The notes beneath the pieces were generated by a model. It saw nothing but the letters and a program-made list of their open reading frames with translations, did no database searches and was not told the origin of the DNA. The position numbers and the translations under genes are program-made. From positions 1-19,912 of the forward strand of contig PWZW01000035.1 of the NCBI GenBank assembly GCA_003567255.1: a stretch of 19,912 bases of DNA, given 5' to 3'. Source of the stretch: Puniceicoccaceae bacterium. Lineage in GTDB: Bacteria; Verrucomicrobiota; Verrucomicrobiia; Opitutales; Coraliomargaritaceae. The first letter of the stretch is position 1, and each line of letters starts with the position of its first letter. This document shows, in pieces, positions 1 through 5,970 of the stretch.

Positions 1-260
1 ACATCGACCTCACGGATCAAATCGCCCTCCACCAAAATAGGGAGGGAGCGGTAAATGGTTGCACGGGATACAGAGCTATCGATCGCCCGCGCCGCATCCA
101 ACAACCCCTCCGCCGTAAAGTGGCCACTCTGGATGAGTGCTGCGTCAACAATCGCCATACGTTGATTAGTCACCCGGAGCCCCTTTTGCGTAAGGTAAGC
201 TTTAAAGCGCTCGCGCACAGAGGCTTGGGAAGGATTCGTAGGGTTGGCGTTGTCGGACAT
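1..260 (-). CDS. Fur-family transcriptional regulator (N-terminal part, cut by window edge)
   Basis: Reading from the ATG at 258-260, 86 codons run off the left edge without a stop. The visible residues form the winged-helix half of a Fur/PerR/Zur regulator: a KGLRVTNQR segment near residues 26-34, a helix starting HFTAEGLLDAA, and the recognition helix SRATIYRSLPIL followed by EGDLI. Family members are metal- or peroxide-responsive repressors binding as dimers to AT-rich palindromes. The C-terminal metal-binding half is outside the window, so Fur, PerR and Zur cannot be told apart. The first 14 residues are a polar extension before the conserved start. It lies 87 nt downstream of the lipoprotein gene on the same strand and may have its own promoter. 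Confidence 0.88.
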   Translation of the reverse strand, partial: MSDNANPTNPSQASVRERFKAYLTQKGLRVTNQRMAIVDAALIQSGHFTAEGLLDAARAIDSSVSRATIYRSLPILVEGDLIREVD

Positions 261-278
261 ACAATTTCGAACGGGTTG

Positions 279-308
279 ATCTTTGCTGAAGAACCTTGCG
301 TAGGTCAA
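279..308 (-). promoter_or_regulatory. Possible promoter of the Fur-family gene
   Basis: On the minus strand a TTGACC box (plus-strand 303-308) is followed after 18 nt by AAAGAT (279-284), about 18 nt before the Fur-family start codon. The -35 box matches the sigma70 consensus at 5 of 6 positions but the -10 box only at 3 of 6, so this is tentative. Confidence 0.28.
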
Positions 309-347
309 TCCCCTTAAAAAGCAGCGGCAGGCACGCGCGTGAATGCC

Positions 348-854
348 TTAGCGGCGTCTCCTGCGTTGAATCTTTTCCAGCGTTTCGCGCATGTCCACAA
401 CCAGTTGCTCGGTCGCCTCATCATCCAAGTCGACAAAAATGAAAAAGTTTCCATCTTGAATAGGGCCATCGAGGCGACGGAGTCCAACAGGAACGCCGCC
501 AACCAGGAGGGCTACCCGAGCCCCGTTGTGCTCCACGCTCGCGCGGAACAGTCGACGGCTCGCCAGTTCGTCCATCTGGATGAGGACAGCCAGGCCAAGA
601 TCAACTTGAACCAATTCGATGTTGGTGATCTCAAACTCGTTAACCAGGGGCATCCGCGCGACATTGAGGGAAGCACGGCTAGTCTCCATTTGGACGTTAA
701 TCGTCTCCCCTGTTCCGGGTCCACCTCTCACCTCAAGGTGCAAGCGGGGCACTGCCGCATCCTCAATTACCCGATCCCTCCGGCAACCCGAACTGAGGAA
801 AAGCGTGGCAAGGCACAGGCTAAGCATTCCGTAGATAAAAGTCTTTGATTTCAT
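348..854 (-). CDS. Small lipoprotein resembling the SecDF P1-head fold
   Basis: 168 aa. The N-terminus is a lipoprotein signal (lysines, a hydrophobic stretch, then LSSGC with Cys24). The lipobox is slightly unusual because Ser rather than Leu is at -3. The rest is a compact alpha/beta pattern: a strand near 37-42 (RLHLEV), a conserved-looking NVARMPLV around 64-71, hydrophobic strands near 76-93, a helix, then GARVALLVGGVPV and PIQDGNFFIFVDL before a terminal helix and a basic RRRRR end. The order (substrate-like strand, polymer helix, 'GkrvA..v.G..v' hairpin) recalls the P1-head of SecD-type proteins, which I infer only from pattern. It lies 24 nt downstream of the 172-aa gene, probably in one transcript. 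Function unknown; likely anchored to a membrane facing the periplasm. Confidence 0.75.
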   Translation of the reverse strand: MKSKTFIYGMLSLCLATLFLSSGCRRDRVIEDAAVPRLHLEVRGGPGTGETINVQMETSRASLNVARMPLVNEFEITNIELVQVDLGLAVLIQMDELASRRLFRASVEHNGARVALLVGGVPVGLRRLDGPIQDGNFFIFVDLDDEATEQLVVDMRETLEKIQRRRRR

Positions 855-878
855 AAAAGAGTAACAGTGAAAGGGAGG

Positions 879-1397
879 TTAAACGAGTTCGCCAAGGACG
901 TCCTGCACTTGCAAAAGAATCTCCGGAGAGAGACTCAGGATGGGTACCGCAAGCTCGCGTTTTTCGCGGACATGCAGGTAGGTTTGGTTACCGGTGCGGG
1001 CCCGCGGACCGATGGGCCGCAGCAGGCGCTTCCTCTCGAGCAGGAGAGCCAGCAGATGTTTCAGCGCGTCGCGGTAATCCCGCTCCGCAGCCGTTACCTC
1101 ACCACCCGCCTCGGACGGGTTTGTGAAGAGAGATAAAAATAATTCCTCGGCGGATTGGATAGTTAAGCGCCGAGCTGCCGCCGCAGCCTCTGCGTCCGAC
1201 TTGACTACGCGGGTCCACCTTCCGAGGAGCGTGCCCTCGACATTGAATTCAGCCAGCTCCGCCTCCCGCACATCGGCGCGACCCAGCTCATTGGCATCGT
1301 GCACCTTAAAAATCAGACAAGCCACGCGTTCGCCCTCCTCGAAGGTCGACTGTGAATGCGCCGAAACGCGGGAAAGTGATCGAAACTGCCAATCCAT
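879..1397 (-). CDS. Conserved-looking hypothetical protein, 172 aa
   Basis: Start chosen at the ATG at 1395-1397 (protein begins MDWQFRSLSR), because a TTG at 1412 only adds five residues. No signal peptide or membrane segment is visible, so it is probably cytoplasmic. The N-terminal 55 residues (SLSRxSA...STFEEGERVACLI) look like a small beta-rich module, followed by an Ala-rich stretch (about 79-88) and a helical part rich in Leu, Arg and Glu (QSAEELFLSLF, RDYRDALKHLLALLLERKRLLR), then a C-terminal amphipathic tail. I do not recognise the family with certainty. Coding character is supported by a decayed second copy of its first 50 codons at 2808-2973. It is followed by the lipoprotein gene 24 nt downstream, so the two may act together. 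Confidence 0.75.
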   Translation of the reverse strand: MDWQFRSLSRVSAHSQSTFEEGERVACLIFKVHDANELGRADVREAELAEFNVEGTLLGRWTRVVKSDAEAAAAARRLTIQSAEELFLSLFTNPSEAGGEVTAAERDYRDALKHLLALLLERKRLLRPIGPRARTGNQTYLHVREKRELAVPILSLSPEILLQVQDVLGELV

Positions 1398-1458
1398 AAA
1401 CGTAAAACTCAACAGGATAAACAGCGCTTGGGTTAATGTCTAACCTTTGTTTTTAACC
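1248..1458 (-). repeat. Direct repeat copy A (5' part and promoter region of the 172-aa gene)
   Basis: This segment matches 2826-3028 in the same orientation. The match covers about 50 codons of the 172-aa gene and roughly 60 nt upstream, where both copies share AAAACAAA, GTTAG and CAAGC blocks in the same order. At protein level 27 of 45 aligned residues are identical without gaps. Confidence 0.8.
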
Positions 1459-1547
1459 GAAAATAAGCGTCTGGCTCAATGACCTGACCCTGAAAACTGA
1501 ACCGCTTGAAAAGTTCGTTTGGTTTTAACACAAAGGACACCAGAAAA

Positions 1548-1613
1548 ATGAAAAACAAGCAACACCGCGTAGAAACGATCAACACTTTCGTCAGCCCACC
1601 GAAATTACAGTGA
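1548..1613 (+). CDS. Possible small ORF, 21 aa
   Basis: An ATG with an AAAGGA-like site about 9 nt upstream opens a 21-codon frame (protein begins MKNKQHRVET, ends PPKLQ). It sits in the intergenic stretch between two minus-strand genes. Nothing in the peptide is recognisable. It could be a chance ORF, the stub of a lost gene, or a short leader peptide, but no downstream plus-strand gene supports the last idea. Confidence 0.15.
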   Translation: MKNKQHRVETINTFVSPPKLQ

Positions 1614-1661
1614 CGGCGGCCTCTGGCTTCCGGTGCTTATTCGCTTAAAATCGCCGTTTAT

Positions 1662-2669
1662 TTAGTGTCCCCCGCAGCAGGCAGTTTCGGTCATGGCTTG
1701 CAGAGCTGCGGCCCGACCGATGGGACGATCGTCGCAATCCAAATCACCCAGAGCATACTGCATCCCATTCAGGAGGAAGCCCAACAGCTCGGGACGTTCA
1801 AAGCTTTGCGCATTGTGCGAGGGTGAGCTGAAGAAAACCCGACCTGCTTTGTAAGGCTTAATCCAAGCGACATAGCGAGGCAACTCCGACATTTCCTGAC
1901 GTCGCCGCTCATTGCGAATTTCGAGTGTCGAGGTCTCCATTTCCAGCATCGGCGCGAAATTGAAATTTTCGTAGGCACCGATCATGACGTAGGGCTCGTC
2001 GTAGTGCACGAAAGGCTCACCACCAAAAGGCTCAAGCAGCGGGTGGTCCGGCTTCACTGGATACAAGGTGACGTCTTGTTGGGGCGGGTGGTAGTCAAAG
2101 CTGCCTCCGGCCAGTTCACTGAATTCATCCGAGTAATTAAAGTTGGTGATGGCACCATGCAGTAGGACCAAACCGCCGCCCTCTGCAACATAGTCCACCA
2201 AACTACGATAGAGCATTTTCGCTAATGCCTCACGCTCGGCCAACGGCATGTCTTTATACTTTTCGCCAAACTCATCGATTTTGCCAATAAGCACATCGTG
2301 AAAAAGATCTCGCTCACCGCGATCCGGGCAGTTGTTATTCAGCACGACGGCGTCGAATTCCCTCAGGCGTTCCGGCCGGAAGACCTCGATATCAACTGAA
2401 GACACCGTCTCGTAAGCACCACTTTCATTGCCAAGGATTTCAATCACCGCTTCACTGTGGGGAATGCACCAATGCACAAACCCGGTCACCAAGGAAAAAA
2501 CCAGCACCTTACGCGGCTCCTTTGGCTCCACCGCGGGTGCTTTCGGTGCGCGCTCGGCCACCAAGTCTTTCCAGTCTTGATTGAGCTCAAAAGCAGGCGC
2601 ACGTTGCGCGTGGGTGATTACGGATAGCCCTAGCAGCAAGGCTAAGGAGGCACTGGTTGCTTTTACCAT
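1662..2669 (-). CDS. Secreted ThuA-like domain protein
   Basis: 335 aa. A Sec signal peptide (residues 1-21, cleavage after THA) implies export. The mature part matches the ThuA-like/trehalose-utilisation fold, a relative of class I glutamine amidotransferases: KVLVFSLVTGFVHWCIP (54-70), FDAVVLNNNC (105-114), a helix, GGGLVLLHGA (164-173), ELAGGSFDYHP (185-195), the late strand GRVFFSSPSHN (276-286) and a closing helix with FLLNGMQYALGD. In Planctomycetes and Verrucomicrobia such proteins occur with sugar-degradation genes, and their catalytic role is generally unproven. No sugar gene is adjacent here. The last residues are CCGGH, after an earlier Cys312, possibly a metal site or disulfide. 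The gene is bracketed by the two direct repeats and may have arrived there secondarily. Confidence 0.85.
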   Translation of the reverse strand: MVKATSASLALLLGLSVITHAQRAPAFELNQDWKDLVAERAPKAPAVEPKEPRKVLVFSLVTGFVHWCIPHSEAVIEILGNESGAYETVSSVDIEVFRPERLREFDAVVLNNNCPDRGERDLFHDVLIGKIDEFGEKYKDMPLAEREALAKMLYRSLVDYVAEGGGLVLLHGAITNFNYSDEFSELAGGSFDYHPPQQDVTLYPVKPDHPLLEPFGGEPFVHYDEPYVMIGAYENFNFAPMLEMETSTLEIRNERRRQEMSELPRYVAWIKPYKAGRVFFSSPSHNAQSFERPELLGFLLNGMQYALGDLDCDDRPIGRAAALQAMTETACCGGH

Positions 2670-2807
2670 ATTATCGAAAGGCTAGACGCCGCGCATTTAC
2701 TGTCAACGCACATCACTGCAACCGGCTTGCCCAGCGGTGCGCTAAAAGAAAGGAACCCACCACCGCCTTTCGCCGGTGCGCAAACTGGAAACGAATCCAC
2801 TGCATGT

Positions 2808-2973
2808 TCAGCCTGTTCCCTTTAGTTCGGCCAATTCCGCTTCGCGCGCATCGGAGTGCGCCCTTTCCTCCGCGCCACTCAATTTATTGATGAGGGAAAC
2901 CGCGCGTTCGGCTTCCTCAAAAGTTGACTGCAAGCGCGCCGAAGCGCGGGAAAGTGAGCAATCGCCAATCGAT
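2808..2973 (-). pseudogene. Decayed partial copy of the 172-aa hypothetical gene
   Basis: The frame ending at 2808 contains SLSRASA, QSTFEEAER and DAREAELAE, aligning without gaps to the N-terminus of the gene at 879-1397 (27 of 45 residues identical). At the position of the start codon the copy has ATC instead of ATG. The next codons GATTGG (Asp-Trp) are retained, but a net 2-nt deletion before the SLSR codons puts them in a different frame. The copy stops after about 50 codons (GTG then TGA) and the remaining 120 codons are absent. Loss of start, frameshift and truncation together indicate a pseudogene. The alternative, a 66-aa gene starting at 3008, would need a new start inside the former promoter region and is less likely. 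Confidence 0.75.
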
Positions 2974-3028
2974 AGAATGGAACAAACCAAGACCTTGCTT
3001 GTGCGCATGACTAACTTTTGTTTTCGCC
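2826..3028 (-). repeat. Direct repeat copy B (pseudogene and relic promoter region)
   Basis: Counterpart of 1248-1458 in the same orientation, with similar sequence in the coding part and in the roughly 55 nt upstream. The two copies bracket the thuA-like gene, with about 1370 bp between their inner edges. Confidence 0.78.
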
Positions 3029-3063
3029 AAGAAATTACCTTTGTTTAAGGGAAAAAGCTCTTT

Positions 3064-3552
3064 ATGTTTGCGGAAATGATAAGTCATCTTCGCCGGGCAA
3101 TCCCGAAAGATTTGGAAGGGCTTTGGCAACTGGAGCTGGCCTGCTTTGAACCCGGCCGCTTGGAAACGCGCCGCACTTTGCAGCGCTCTTTGAAAAACCC
3201 CAAACACGAGGTTTGGCTATGCGCTCATCCGATCGAAACAGCCCAAGCGACCGCAGCACTTTACCTGAGGGTTTACCGAAAAACCGTGCGCTTACACTCA
3301 ATTGCAGTGCACCCCAGCGCCCAAGGCCAAGGCTTGGGCAGCCTTCTTTTTGATCACGCACGAAAACGGACCCAGACCCTGGGGCGCTCCTACCTAAGCC
3401 TTGAGGCAGAGCAACGTAACACCCGCTTATGCAGCTGGTACGCCCGCCACGGTTTCCGCGTGCATCGGGAACTGCCCAACTATTACGCACCCGACCGCCC
3501 CGCGCTACGCATGCGCCTAACCCTCGATAAACGTCCGGATTGCTGCCCGTAG
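3064..3552 (+). CDS. GNAT-family N-acetyltransferase
   Basis: 162 aa, the length of a single-domain GNAT. Acetyl-CoA motif A is clear: LHSIAVHPSAQGQGLG (77-92) with the pyrophosphate-binding QGQGLG, then LLFDHARKR. Motif B is LSLEAEQRNTRLCSWYARHGF (111-131) with the typical N...A/WY..GF signature, and the C-terminus has a Tyr-rich ELPNYYAPD segment as in RimI-like enzymes. The start at 3064 has a TAAGGGA element about 11 nt upstream; an ATG at 3076 is possible. It precedes the RLAN/ATP-grasp ligase by 32 nt. In that ligase's usual neighbourhood the GNAT is fused to a papain-like (C39-like) peptidase; that domain is missing here. Expected role: acetylation of an amine on a peptide or metabolite made by the ligase. 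Substrate unknown. Confidence 0.9.
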   Translation: MFAEMISHLRRAIPKDLEGLWQLELACFEPGRLETRRTLQRSLKNPKHEVWLCAHPIETAQATAALYLRVYRKTVRLHSIAVHPSAQGQGLGSLLFDHARKRTQTLGRSYLSLEAEQRNTRLCSWYARHGFRVHRELPNYYAPDRPALRMRLTLDKRPDCCP

Positions 3553-3573
3553 CCCCCGGCTCCTCCCCCACCT

Positions 3574-3587
3574 GGAAAGACAAGATG
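3574..3587 (+). promoter_or_regulatory. Ribosome binding site that fixes the ATP-grasp start
   Basis: GGAAAG at 3574-3579 lies 5 nt before the ATG at 3585-3587. The upstream in-frame TTG at 3540, which would overlap the GNAT gene, has no such element and adds a low-complexity 15-residue lead. Confidence 0.6.
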
Positions 3588-5051
3588 CCTCATCGCGACT
3601 TACTCGTTGTTAACAATCCCGCTAATTGGAATATTCCGCTGGAAGCGGTCGATATCATTTCCGCCCGGGAGTACCTTGCGCCCAAGCCAAAGGCCAACCC
3701 TGCTCACCCCCGGGTCTTCAATCTCTGCCGCGCCTATGGTTACCAAACCCTCGGGTACTATGTTTCGCTTTTGGCGGAAGCCCGGGGTCAGCGGGCCATT
3801 CCAAGCGTGGCAACCTTGCGCGATTTCCGCTCCCCTGAAATTGCGCGATCACTGGGCCAGGAAATTGACGAAATCATACAAGCTTCGCTTAAAAGTGTGA
3901 CCAGCATGGAGTTTAGCCTACCCATTTACTTTGGAGAATCCCTGAATCCCTCGCATCAAAAACTCGCCGCCCAACTATATCGATTATTTCCCGCTCCGCT
4001 GCTCCGCGTCCAATTTCATCGGGATACCCGTTGGCATCTCAAGGTGGTGACACCCTTTACCGTAAGCAACCTACCGGAAAGCGAACGCGAGCAAATCTGC
4101 GCAATCGCCGTCCGCTATTTTCGAAAAAGGTCGACGCCGCGACCACATAAACAGCGCTTTCTCTACGATCTTGCGGTCTTGGTCGATGCTGGCGAAGCGT
4201 CTCCGCCCTCTGATCCCATCGCCCTTGAACGCTTTGCCAAAGCCGCTCGGGAAATTGGCTTTTTTGTCGAAATCATTGGCAAACAGGATGCCGACAGATT
4301 AACCGAGTTTGACGCGCTTTTCATCCGACAAACCACTGCAGTCGAGCACATCACCTACCGGCTCTCCCGGCTTGCCCACGCCGAGGGGCTCATTGTCATA
4401 GACGATCCTTGGTCCATTCTGCGGAGCGCCAACAAAATATACCTCGCTGAATCACTTGCCCGCGCGGGCATTGCCACTCCGAAAACGGACATCCTGACCC
4501 GAGAAGACCTCCAAAACGATCGGCTGACGCGGATACCCGTACCTACCGTGCTGAAGGTACCCGATGGGGCTTTCAGCCGGGGTGTGGTGAAGGTCGAGCA
4601 TAGGGAGCAACTGGCCGATGCCGTGCGGGCTATGCTAAAAGATTCCGAGTTGATCATCGCCCAGGAGTACATGCCCAGTGAGTATGACTGGCGGATCGGC
4701 ATACTTGACCACCAACCTCTCTATGCCTGCAAATATTACATGGCGGAAGGGCATTGGCAAATCTACAACTGGACCGCCAAAAATCCCAAAAAGGTCGTGG
4801 GGAAGAGTGAAACCATGCATGTCGAGCTCGTCCCCCCCGCCGTCATTGACTTGGCAAAGCGGGCAGCTCGCCTGATGGGCGACGGGCTCTACGGGGTGGA
4901 CATCAAGCAGCTCGGTGACCGCATCGTGGTGATTGAGGTGAATGATAACCCGAGCATCGAAAGCGGCGTCGAGGACGCCGTCCTCGGCATGGAACTCTAT
5001 CGTCGAATCGCACGTTCCTTTCGCCGCCGGATCGAGGTGGCCCGCGGCTAG
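3585..5051 (+). CDS. RLAN-domain RimK-like ATP-grasp ligase
   Basis: 488 aa from the ATG with a good ribosome binding site. Residues about 1-160 match the RimK-like ATP-grasp N-terminal domain (RLAN) in pattern: LLVVNNPANW near the start, FNLCRAYGYQTLGYYVSLLAEARG (45-68) and LRVQFHRDTRWHLKVV further on. A linker is followed by the ATP-grasp half: LKVPDGAFSRGVVKV (323-337) with the ATP-binding Lys and flexible loop, IIAQEYMPSEYDWRIGIL (357-374), and the Mg-binding EVNDNPSIESGVE (451-463). ATP-grasp RimK relatives join a carboxylate to an amine through an acyl phosphate, often adding amino acids to a peptide or protein C-terminus. Published neighbourhood analyses place RLAN proteins with GNAT and peptidase genes and predict peptide biosynthesis. 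The substrate is unknown. The stop lies 6 nt from the convergent phosphoesterase. Confidence 0.9.
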   Translation: MPHRDLLVVNNPANWNIPLEAVDIISAREYLAPKPKANPAHPRVFNLCRAYGYQTLGYYVSLLAEARGQRAIPSVATLRDFRSPEIARSLGQEIDEIIQASLKSVTSMEFSLPIYFGESLNPSHQKLAAQLYRLFPAPLLRVQFHRDTRWHLKVVTPFTVSNLPESEREQICAIAVRYFRKRSTPRPHKQRFLYDLAVLVDAGEASPPSDPIALERFAKAAREIGFFVEIIGKQDADRLTEFDALFIRQTTAVEHITYRLSRLAHAEGLIVIDDPWSILRSANKIYLAESLARAGIATPKTDILTREDLQNDRLTRIPVPTVLKVPDGAFSRGVVKVEHREQLADAVRAMLKDSELIIAQEYMPSEYDWRIGILDHQPLYACKYYMAEGHWQIYNWTAKNPKKVVGKSETMHVELVPPAVIDLAKRAARLMGDGLYGVDIKQLGDRIVVIEVNDNPSIESGVEDAVLGMELYRRIARSFRRRIEVARG

Positions 5052-5057
5052 CGTCGG

Positions 5058-5840
5058 CTAGGCCCGAAGCACAAAAGGCTCTACCTCACGGGCAAGTCCG
5101 GTCCCGGCATCCACCCGCACCAAGGTTCCCGCGATCCGCACATCCCCGCTTGCCACTTCATAACGCCGCTTCATGCCGTCCAAAAAAGTTTCCACTACGG
5201 CATCCACCTCACGGCCAATGACGGAATCGTAGGGACCGCACATACCCACATCGGTTTGATAAGCCGTACCCTTGGGCAGTATCGCGGCATCTGCCGTGGG
5301 GACATGGGTATGCGTCCCCAAAACCGCAGCCACCCGGCCATCCAGATACCGCCCAAAAGCAATTTTTTCTGCTGTCGTTTCGGCATGTATTTCAACAAAA
5401 ACCGCGTCCACCTTTTGCTCCATCGCCATGAGCATCCGATCGGCGGCGACGAAAGGACACCCCACTTTCATATTCATAAAAGTCCGCCCCAAAACCGTGA
5501 ACAAGCCCAAGCGCAGGCCCTTACGCTCGAGAATAAGGTGGTCTCGCCCGGGACACCGCTCCGGAAGATTGGCCGGACGACAGACACGCGCCAGCGAGGA
5601 TATTTCCTGATCAAAATTGCGCTGATCCCAGACATGGTCTCCCAAGGTCATACCGTTTAGACCGGCCTGTCCGAGTGTTTCTGCAAGCGCGGCGGTCAAG
5701 CCCGCGCCTCCGGCGGCATTTTCGGCATTGGCCAAGATAAAATCCGCTTGAAACTGCGTGCGCATCGTGTCGAGACTGGAAAGGACCAGCTGGCGACCGG
5801 GGCGGCCAACAATATCGCCCAGAAAGATAAAAGAAAGCAT
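5058..5840 (-). CDS. ymdB: YmdB-family metallophosphoesterase
   Basis: 260 aa starting at the ATG at 5838-5840, where the family motif begins (MLSFIFLGDIVGRPGR); an in-frame ATG at 5885 would add 15 residues. The family (TIGR00282-type, Bacillus YmdB) are dinuclear-metal phosphodiesterases, reported active on cyclic nucleotides. Visible ligands: Asp9 (GDIVG), Glu40-Asn41 (ANAENAAGG), His69 (GDHVWD), His152 (EIHAETTAEK), His177 and His179 (GTHTHVPTAD). The metal/catalytic Asn of the usual GNHxWD motif is Asp68 here, and the Asp of the usual DFHAE is Glu150. Length matches the family. No Shine-Dalgarno sequence is obvious. The gene is divergent from ilvB and convergent with the ATP-grasp gene, so it probably stands alone. 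Confidence 0.92.
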   Translation of the reverse strand: MLSFIFLGDIVGRPGRQLVLSSLDTMRTQFQADFILANAENAAGGAGLTAALAETLGQAGLNGMTLGDHVWDQRNFDQEISSLARVCRPANLPERCPGRDHLILERKGLRLGLFTVLGRTFMNMKVGCPFVAADRMLMAMEQKVDAVFVEIHAETTAEKIAFGRYLDGRVAAVLGTHTHVPTADAAILPKGTAYQTDVGMCGPYDSVIGREVDAVVETFLDGMKRRYEVASGDVRIAGTLVRVDAGTGLAREVEPFVLRA

Positions 5841-5970
5841 GACCGCAGTTTGCTTGACCAAAAGCAATTGAGCAAGGACGTTCAAAGCTTGCTCAGGGCG
5901 CTTTTTCCTGTCTTCCTACCTTTTCAAAATTTTTTTTCTTTCTCAAAAGTAACCTCCAGCCAGTGATATT

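Noticed and set aside
316..347. Possible terminator after the lipoprotein gene on the minus strand
   Set aside because: A weak GGCA/TGCC stem is separated from the T-run by about 10 nt, so it does not fit an intrinsic terminator.
339..848. 169-codon plus-strand frame opposite the lipoprotein gene
   Set aside because: The minus-strand frame has a lipoprotein signal and protein-like hydrophobic pattern; the plus-strand frame is a mirror without features.
2917..3207. 96-codon minus-strand frame spanning the GNAT start
   Set aside because: It overlaps the GNAT gene antisense; its end merely preserves the Asp-Trp codons of the decayed copy in a shifted frame, which supports the pseudogene call.
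3540..3584. Upstream TTG start for the ATP-grasp ligase, overlapping the GNAT gene
   Set aside because: TTG without a ribosome binding site adds a Pro/Ser-rich lead; the ATG at 3585 has GGAAAG at proper spacing.
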